Shown: positions 60,145 to 64,000 of the stretch, one piece after another
How the letters are laid out: every line of letters begins with the position of its first letter
How positions within the stretch are numbered: position 1 is the first letter of the stretch
Assembly: GCF_043575855.1 (NCBI RefSeq)
Contig: NZ_CP144375.1
Span: 6,014,001-6,078,000 of the forward strand
DNA length: 64,000 bases
DNA from: Kutzneria buriramensis
GTDB lineage: Bacteria; Actinomycetota; Actinomycetes; Mycobacteriales; Pseudonocardiaceae
Direction: 5' to 3'
Program-made: the position numbers and the translations under genes
The notes under the pieces: model-generated
What the model saw: the letters and a program-made list of their open reading frames with translations, nothing else
The model's database searches: none
Told to the model about the DNA's origin: nothing

Positions 60145-61188
60145 ATGGCGCCCAACGTCGTCCTCGTCACCGGAGTGAGCCGCTTCCTCGGCGGCCATCT
60201 CGCCGCGCGCCTGGCCGCCGACCCTTCCATCGAGCGGGTGCTCGGCGTGGACACCGTGCCGCCGCCGCGCGACCTGCTCCGGCGGATGGGCCGCGCCGAG
60301 TTCGTCCGCGCGGACATCCGCAACCCGCTGATCACCAAGGTGATCGGCAGCGCCCGGGTCGACACCGTGGTGCACGCCTCCGTCACCGCCAACCCGGCCG
60401 GACCCACCGGCCGCACGGCGATGAAGGAGATGAACGTCATCGGCACCATGCAGCTGCTGGCCGCCTGCCAGCGGTCGGCGGTGGTGCGCCGGCTGGTGAT
60501 CAAGTCGACCAGCGCGGTCTACGGGGCCAGCTCGCGCGACCCGGCGATGTTCACCGAGGACATGGCGCCCAAGGAGCTGCCCTCCAGCGGCTACGCCAAG
60601 GACGCCGTCGAGGTCGAGGGCTACGTCCGCGGTTTCGCCCGGCGCAGACCGGACGTCGCGGTGACCACGCTGCGCTTCACCAACTTCATCGGCCCACGCA
60701 TCGACACCGTGCTGACCAGGTACTTCGCCCTGCCGATCGTGCCGACGGTGCTCGGCTACGACGCCCGCATGCAGCTGCTGCACTCCGAGGACGCGCTGGC
60801 CGTGATGGAGCGGGCCACCCAGCACGACCTGCCCGGCGTGTTCAACGTCGGCGGCGACGGCGTGCTGATGTTGTCCCAGGCGATCCGCCGCGCCGGGCGG
60901 GTCGCGCTGCCGGTGCCGAGCATGGCCGTCCCGACGGTGGGCCGGCTGGTCCGCAGCGCCCGGCTGGTCGACTTCTCGCCGGACCAGATGCGCTTCCTGA
61001 ACTTCGGCCGCGTCGTGGACACGACGCTGTTGCAGCGCGACTTCGGCTTCACACCGCGCTGGACAACGACGCAGGCCTTCGACGACTACGTGAGCGGGCG
61101 CGCCCTGCGCCCGACGATCGACGCGGACACCCTGGCGGCGGCGGAGCGGAGCATTCTCGACTTCGCCGCCCGCATCCCGATCAGGTGA
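60145..61188 (+). CDS. NAD-dependent epimerase/dehydratase family protein (GalE2-like)
   Basis: A 347-aa extended SDR. VVLVTGVSRFLGGHLAARLA is the nucleotide-binding motif (GxxxxxG form), followed by ADIRNPLITKVIG, VVHASVTANPAGP, VIKSTSAVYG and a SGYAKDAVEVEGY catalytic Tyr/Lys. The Ser and Tyr/Lys are present, so it is probably active. Mycobacterial GalE2 (Rv0501) holds the same place. ATG 60145 lies 4 nt after GGGAG; ATG 60130 would add five residues. It overlaps or abuts the acyltransferase gene. A TAGCAT -10 lies at about 60107-60112. Confidence 0.9.
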   Translation: MAPNVVLVTGVSRFLGGHLAARLAADPSIERVLGVDTVPPPRDLLRRMGRAEFVRADIRNPLITKVIGSARVDTVVHASVTANPAGPTGRTAMKEMNVIGTMQLLAACQRSAVVRRLVIKSTSAVYGASSRDPAMFTEDMAPKELPSSGYAKDAVEVEGYVRGFARRRPDVAVTTLRFTNFIGPRIDTVLTRYFALPIVPTVLGYDARMQLLHSEDALAVMERATQHDLPGVFNVGGDGVLMLSQAIRRAGRVALPVPSMAVPTVGRLVRSARLVDFSPDQMRFLNFGRVVDTTLLQRDFGFTPRWTTTQAFDDYVSGRALRPTIDADTLAAAERSILDFAARIPIR

Positions 61189-61205
61189 GTGAGGAGGTGG
61201 AACCC

Positions 61206-62180
61206 ATGCCCGACGCACGTGTGATCCCGCTGCACGCCGACCGTCCCGTGCCGAGGACGACGACGCCGTCGCGACCCAGGATGGAGCAGGTGCCGCCGCC
61301 CGCGGACACCACCGGCGCGACCCCGGCCGAGACCTCCCCGCTGTGGGAGCGCCGGCTGGCCGACACGCTGGCGTTCCTGCGTCGGCGCATCACCGGCGAC
61401 TACCAGGTCGACGAGTTCGGCTTCGACCGGGAGTTGACCGACAACGTGATGATGCCGCTGCTGCGGCCGCTGTACGAGAAGTGGTTCCGGGTGGAGACGA
61501 TCGGCCTGCACAACGTGCCGTCCGACAGCGGCGCGCTGCTGGTCGCCAACCATTCCGGCACGCTGCCGATGGACTCGGTGATGACCGCGGTCGCGGTGCA
61601 CGAGCACCATCCGGCCAACCGGCACCTGCGCATGCTCGGCGCGGACCTGGTGTTCCGGACGCCGATGCTCAGCTCCATCGCCCGCAAGACCGGGCAGACG
61701 CTGGCCTGCAACCCCGACGCGGAGCGGCTGCTGCGCGGCGGCGAGCTGGTCGGCGTGTGGCCGGAGGGCTTCAAGGGCGTCGGCAAGCCGTACAAGGACC
61801 GGTACAAGCTCCAGCGGTTCGGCCGCGGCGGCTTCGTCTCGGCGGCGCTGCGCACCCGGACGCCGATCATCCCGGTGTCCATCGTGGGGGCCGAGGAGAT
61901 CTACCCCAAGATCGGCGAGATCAAGCTGATCGCCCGGCTGTTCGGCCTGCCGTACTTCCCGGTGACGCCGACGTTCCCGCTGCTGGGGCCGCTGGGCGCG
62001 GTGCCGCTGCCGTCCAAGTGGTACATCGAGTTCGGCGAGCCGATCCGGACCGACCAGTACGAGCCGGGCGCGGCCGAGGACCCGATGCTGGTGTTCAACC
62101 TGACCGACCAGGTCCGGGAGACCATCCAGCAGACCCTCTACCGGCTGCTCACCCAGCGTCGCAACGTCTGGCTGGGCTGA
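61206..62180 (+). CDS. 1-acyl-glycerol-3-phosphate acyltransferase family protein (Rv0502-like)
   Basis: A 324-aa PlsC-like acyltransferase. About 80 variable residues precede the domain, which has VANHSGTLPMD (the H-x4-D catalytic motif in the form NHSGTLPMD), VWPEGFKGVGKPYKDRYKLQ with the glycerol-phosphate-binding EG, and TPIIPVSIVGAEEIYPK. It should acylate lysophospholipid or a related glycolipid at the membrane. ATG 61206 follows AGGAGG by 8 nt; GTG 61185 overlaps the epimerase stop and is the alternative. It is coupled with the epimerase gene, so the two may act in one glycolipid pathway. Confidence 0.9.
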   Translation: MPDARVIPLHADRPVPRTTTPSRPRMEQVPPPADTTGATPAETSPLWERRLADTLAFLRRRITGDYQVDEFGFDRELTDNVMMPLLRPLYEKWFRVETIGLHNVPSDSGALLVANHSGTLPMDSVMTAVAVHEHHPANRHLRMLGADLVFRTPMLSSIARKTGQTLACNPDAERLLRGGELVGVWPEGFKGVGKPYKDRYKLQRFGRGGFVSAALRTRTPIIPVSIVGAEEIYPKIGEIKLIARLFGLPYFPVTPTFPLLGPLGAVPLPSKWYIEFGEPIRTDQYEPGAAEDPMLVFNLTDQVRETIQQTLYRLLTQRRNVWLG

Positions 62181-62237
62181 GTCACCCGATAGTGGCGCTG
62201 ACCGGCGCACGCGGGGCGCGGTGCTTACCGTGTTCCG

Positions 62238-62726
62238 ATGGCGCTGTGGTCGCGGAGATCCGCATTGCTCGCGGCGCCGGCGATGGCCGCCGGCGGGCTG
62301 GTCGTCGTCGGCGCGTCCACCGTGTCGGCGACGCCGGCGGACGCGCTGACGTTCGTGGCGTCGCGGGCCACCAGCTCGTCGCTGGACAAGGCCGTCGTCG
62401 GCACCACCTTCGGCTCGTTGCTGACGCTGTTCGACTCGACGTCGGCGGCCGCCGGTGACGGCTCGATGATCGGCACCGTCGTCAACGTGACGGTGGACAG
62501 CCCGCCGAAGCTGGTCGTGCAGATGAAGATCGTGCTGCGGCTGTCCGCCGCGTTCAAGGGCGAGCTGCACCTCAGCTCGATGCACGCCATGGTGGTGCCG
62601 TCGCCCGCGCAGAACCCCATCGCGATCGTCGGCGGCACCGGCCAGTACGCCAACGCCCGCGGCGAGGGCACGATCACGTACCCCACGCCGGACCGGATCA
62701 ACTTCACGCTGAACGTGGCGAACTGA
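62238..62726 (+). CDS. Exported allene-oxide-cyclase/dirigent-like barrel protein
   Basis: A 162-aa exported protein. The signal peptide starts with SRRSALLAAPAMAAGG, a twin-arginine-like start, and is probably cleaved near VSATPA. The mature domain is a small beta barrel ending with IVGGTGQYANARGEGTITYP, the signature of the AOC/dirigent family. Bacterial members act in secondary metabolism or on the cell surface; the substrate here is unknown. ATG 62238 has TACCGT 6 nt upstream (leaderless). Its stop is 1 bp before the convergent D-amino acid oxidase gene end. Confidence 0.78.
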   Translation: MALWSRRSALLAAPAMAAGGLVVVGASTVSATPADALTFVASRATSSSLDKAVVGTTFGSLLTLFDSTSAAAGDGSMIGTVVNVTVDSPPKLVVQMKIVLRLSAAFKGELHLSSMHAMVVPSPAQNPIAIVGGTGQYANARGEGTITYPTPDRINFTLNVAN

Positions 62727-62727
62727 G

Positions 62728-63687
62728 TCAGATGAGATCCGCCGCCAGTTCGGCGGCCTCGCGGGCGGAGCCCCAGGACAGGGTCACGCCGAGGCTGCCG
62801 TGGCCGTAGCAGTGCACGATGGGCCGGCCGGCGATCTCGCGCACCTCCAGCCGGATGGGGTTGCGTTCGGGGCGTAGGCCGACGCGGTGCTCGAGGATCG
62901 GGGCGCCCGCCAGCCGTGGTTCGACGGCGGCGCAGCGGTCGAGGATGCCCTCGGCGATGACGGCGTCGGGTTCGAGCCGCCAGTCGCCCACCGTGGACAC
63001 GCCGCCGAGCACGACCTGGTCGCCGTGCGGGAAGTAGCTGGTGGACTCGGCCGCGGTGGTGATCTCGACGAAGAACTCCTCGACGCCGGGATTGGCGACG
63101 ACGACGAGCTGGCCGCGGGCGGCTCGCACGGTCAGATCGGGCACGAGCCGGCGCGCGCCGACGCCGCTGCAATTGACCAGGACCGGCGCCTCGTCGACAG
63201 CCTCGCTCAGCCGCGTGACGGACCTGATGTCCAGGCGTCCGCCGGCGGCGGTCAGGCGGCCGGTGAGGTAGCCGAGGTAGCGCGGCATGTCGATCAGCGG
63301 CACGCGTCCCCACTGACCGCTGACGAAGCCCGGCGGCAGCTCGCCGCGGCCGCAGTCGACGAGTCCGGGAACCATCGTGACCTGCGGTGGCAGATTGCTC
63401 AGCGGCAGCGGCGTTCGACTGGCCATCCGGCCGCGGGTGAGGCGCACGCCGGTGGCCGGATCGCGGGCCAGGTCGGTGAATTCGGCCAGGCTGCGGCGGC
63501 TCCAGCGCAGCACCTCGTCGGCGGGTTCGGCGAATGCGGGGCCCCACATCGCGCCGGCCATCGCCGAGGTGGTCTGCCGCGGCAGGTCGGTGCTCATCAC
63601 CCTGGTGCGCACGCCGGCCTCGGCCAGGCATACCGCGGTGGTCAGGCCGATCACGCCGGCCCCGATGACGAGCACGTCGTCACTCAC
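62728..63687 (-). CDS. D-amino acid oxidase-like FAD enzyme
   Basis: A 319-aa flavoprotein of the DAAO type. VLVIGAGVIGLTTAVCLAEAG is the FAD motif (quoted in part: VLVIGAGVIGLTT), AGAMWGPAFAEP follows, and VNCSGVGARRLVPD and HCYGHGSLGVTLSWGSA near the C-terminus match the DAAO signature. It should oxidise D-amino acids or glycine to 2-oxo acids with hydrogen peroxide. GTG 63687 is preferred: TACCGT lies exactly 7 nt upstream (63700-63695). It is divergent from the YbjQ-like gene. Confidence 0.9.
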   Translation of the reverse strand: MSDDVLVIGAGVIGLTTAVCLAEAGVRTRVMSTDLPRQTTSAMAGAMWGPAFAEPADEVLRWSRRSLAEFTDLARDPATGVRLTRGRMASRTPLPLSNLPPQVTMVPGLVDCGRGELPPGFVSGQWGRVPLIDMPRYLGYLTGRLTAAGGRLDIRSVTRLSEAVDEAPVLVNCSGVGARRLVPDLTVRAARGQLVVVANPGVEEFFVEITTAAESTSYFPHGDQVVLGGVSTVGDWRLEPDAVIAEGILDRCAAVEPRLAGAPILEHRVGLRPERNPIRLEVREIAGRPIVHCYGHGSLGVTLSWGSAREAAELAADLI

Positions 63688-63759
63688 GCTCGTCACGGTA
63701 GGGCATCGGGCAGCGAATACCGAGTCCGAAAGGGACAGTGGCGGCTACGATTCGCGGAC

Positions 63760-64000
63760 ATGTCCCAGCCAAGCGCACCCCCGCAGTTCCCGATCCTGAT
63801 CTCGACCATGAACGACGTCCCCGGCTGCCGGGTCACGCACGTGTTCGGCGAGGTCTTCGGCCTCACGGTCCGCAGCCGCGCCATCGGCGTCAACTTCATG
63901 GCCGGCATCAAGTCGCTGGGCGGCGGCGAGGTGACCCAGTACACCCAGATGCTGTCCGACTCGCGCAACGAGGCGCTCGGCCGGCTCTGCCAGCAGGCAA
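63760..64000 (+). CDS. YbjQ/DUF74 family protein (partial, runs off the window)
   Basis: The first 80 residues of a YbjQ-type (UPF0145) protein: ILISTMNDVPGCRVTHVFGEVFGLTVR and a following IKSLGGGEVTQYTQML segment match the heavy-metal-binding YbjQ fold. The frame is open to the window edge. ATG 63760 has TACGAT 8 nt upstream, a likely leaderless start. The function is unknown. Confidence 0.85.
   Translation, partial: MSQPSAPPQFPILISTMNDVPGCRVTHVFGEVFGLTVRSRAIGVNFMAGIKSLGGGEVTQYTQMLSDSRNEALGRLCQQA

Overview
The window comes from a high-GC actinobacterium, most likely a member of the Pseudonocardiaceae (inference). The evidence is GC-saturated third codon positions, many GTG and some TTG starts, mycothiol genes (mshA and a mycothiol-dependent isomerase), SenX3-RegX3, a DUF2505 protein and a 33-residue ribosomal-type peptide. 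No phage, transposase, integrase or CRISPR array is visible. About 68 protein genes and three tRNA genes are supported.

Layout. Positions 1-1124 hold no convincing gene. They are followed by a small hypothetical gene and a tRNA-Glu/Asp/Phe run that ends in a strong terminator. Positions 2516-12760 are an exopolysaccharide or capsule operon: priming sugar transferase, three GT2 glycosyltransferases, a Wzz-like protein, an O-antigen-ligase/Wzy-type protein, a Wzx-type flippase, a WecG/TagA enzyme and a GT4-type enzyme. From the Wzz-like gene to the flippase, neighbours overlap by 4 nt. Just downstream is a one-frame fusion of a GNAT acetyltransferase with a glutamate-1-semialdehyde-aminomutase-like enzyme.

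Positions 15264-29868 are mixed. They hold a secreted Asn/Gly/Pro-rich protein divergent from an ECF sigma factor with a 57-residue partner, dapC, a DUF445 protein, a tandem-repeat array beside a CGNR regulator, a PadR-controlled ABC/FtsX transporter, a membrane NACHT NTPase, an RpiB-like isomerase, a MerR/flavin monooxygenase pair and a PCMT-like methyltransferase.

From 29976 to the end the backbone follows the Mycobacterium tuberculosis Rv0474-Rv0502 order (from my knowledge of that genome, not a search): XRE regulator, HbhA-like, DUF2516, DUF2505, murB, L,D-transpeptidase, SDR, mshA, YbjN, phosphoglycerate mutase, senX3, regX3, Ppx, proline-rich membrane protein, TIM-barrel protein, thioesterase, proC, excisionase-like HTH, bS22-like peptide, epimerase, acyltransferase. 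Accessory genes are inserted at several joints. The largest insert is 42612-48659 (DUF4349 lipoprotein, acyl-CoA ligase, several orphan genes, a secreted protein).

Recurring regulatory signals stand out. At least 16 genes have a TAnnnT -10 hexamer 6-8 nt before the start codon, the signature of leaderless transcripts. The cases include an overlapping divergent pair at murB/DUF2505 and an internal one inside the GNAT-aminomutase frame. Two near-identical long palindromes follow the aldo/keto reductase gene and proC. A 25-codon reading frame exactly tiles the senX3-regX3 junction.
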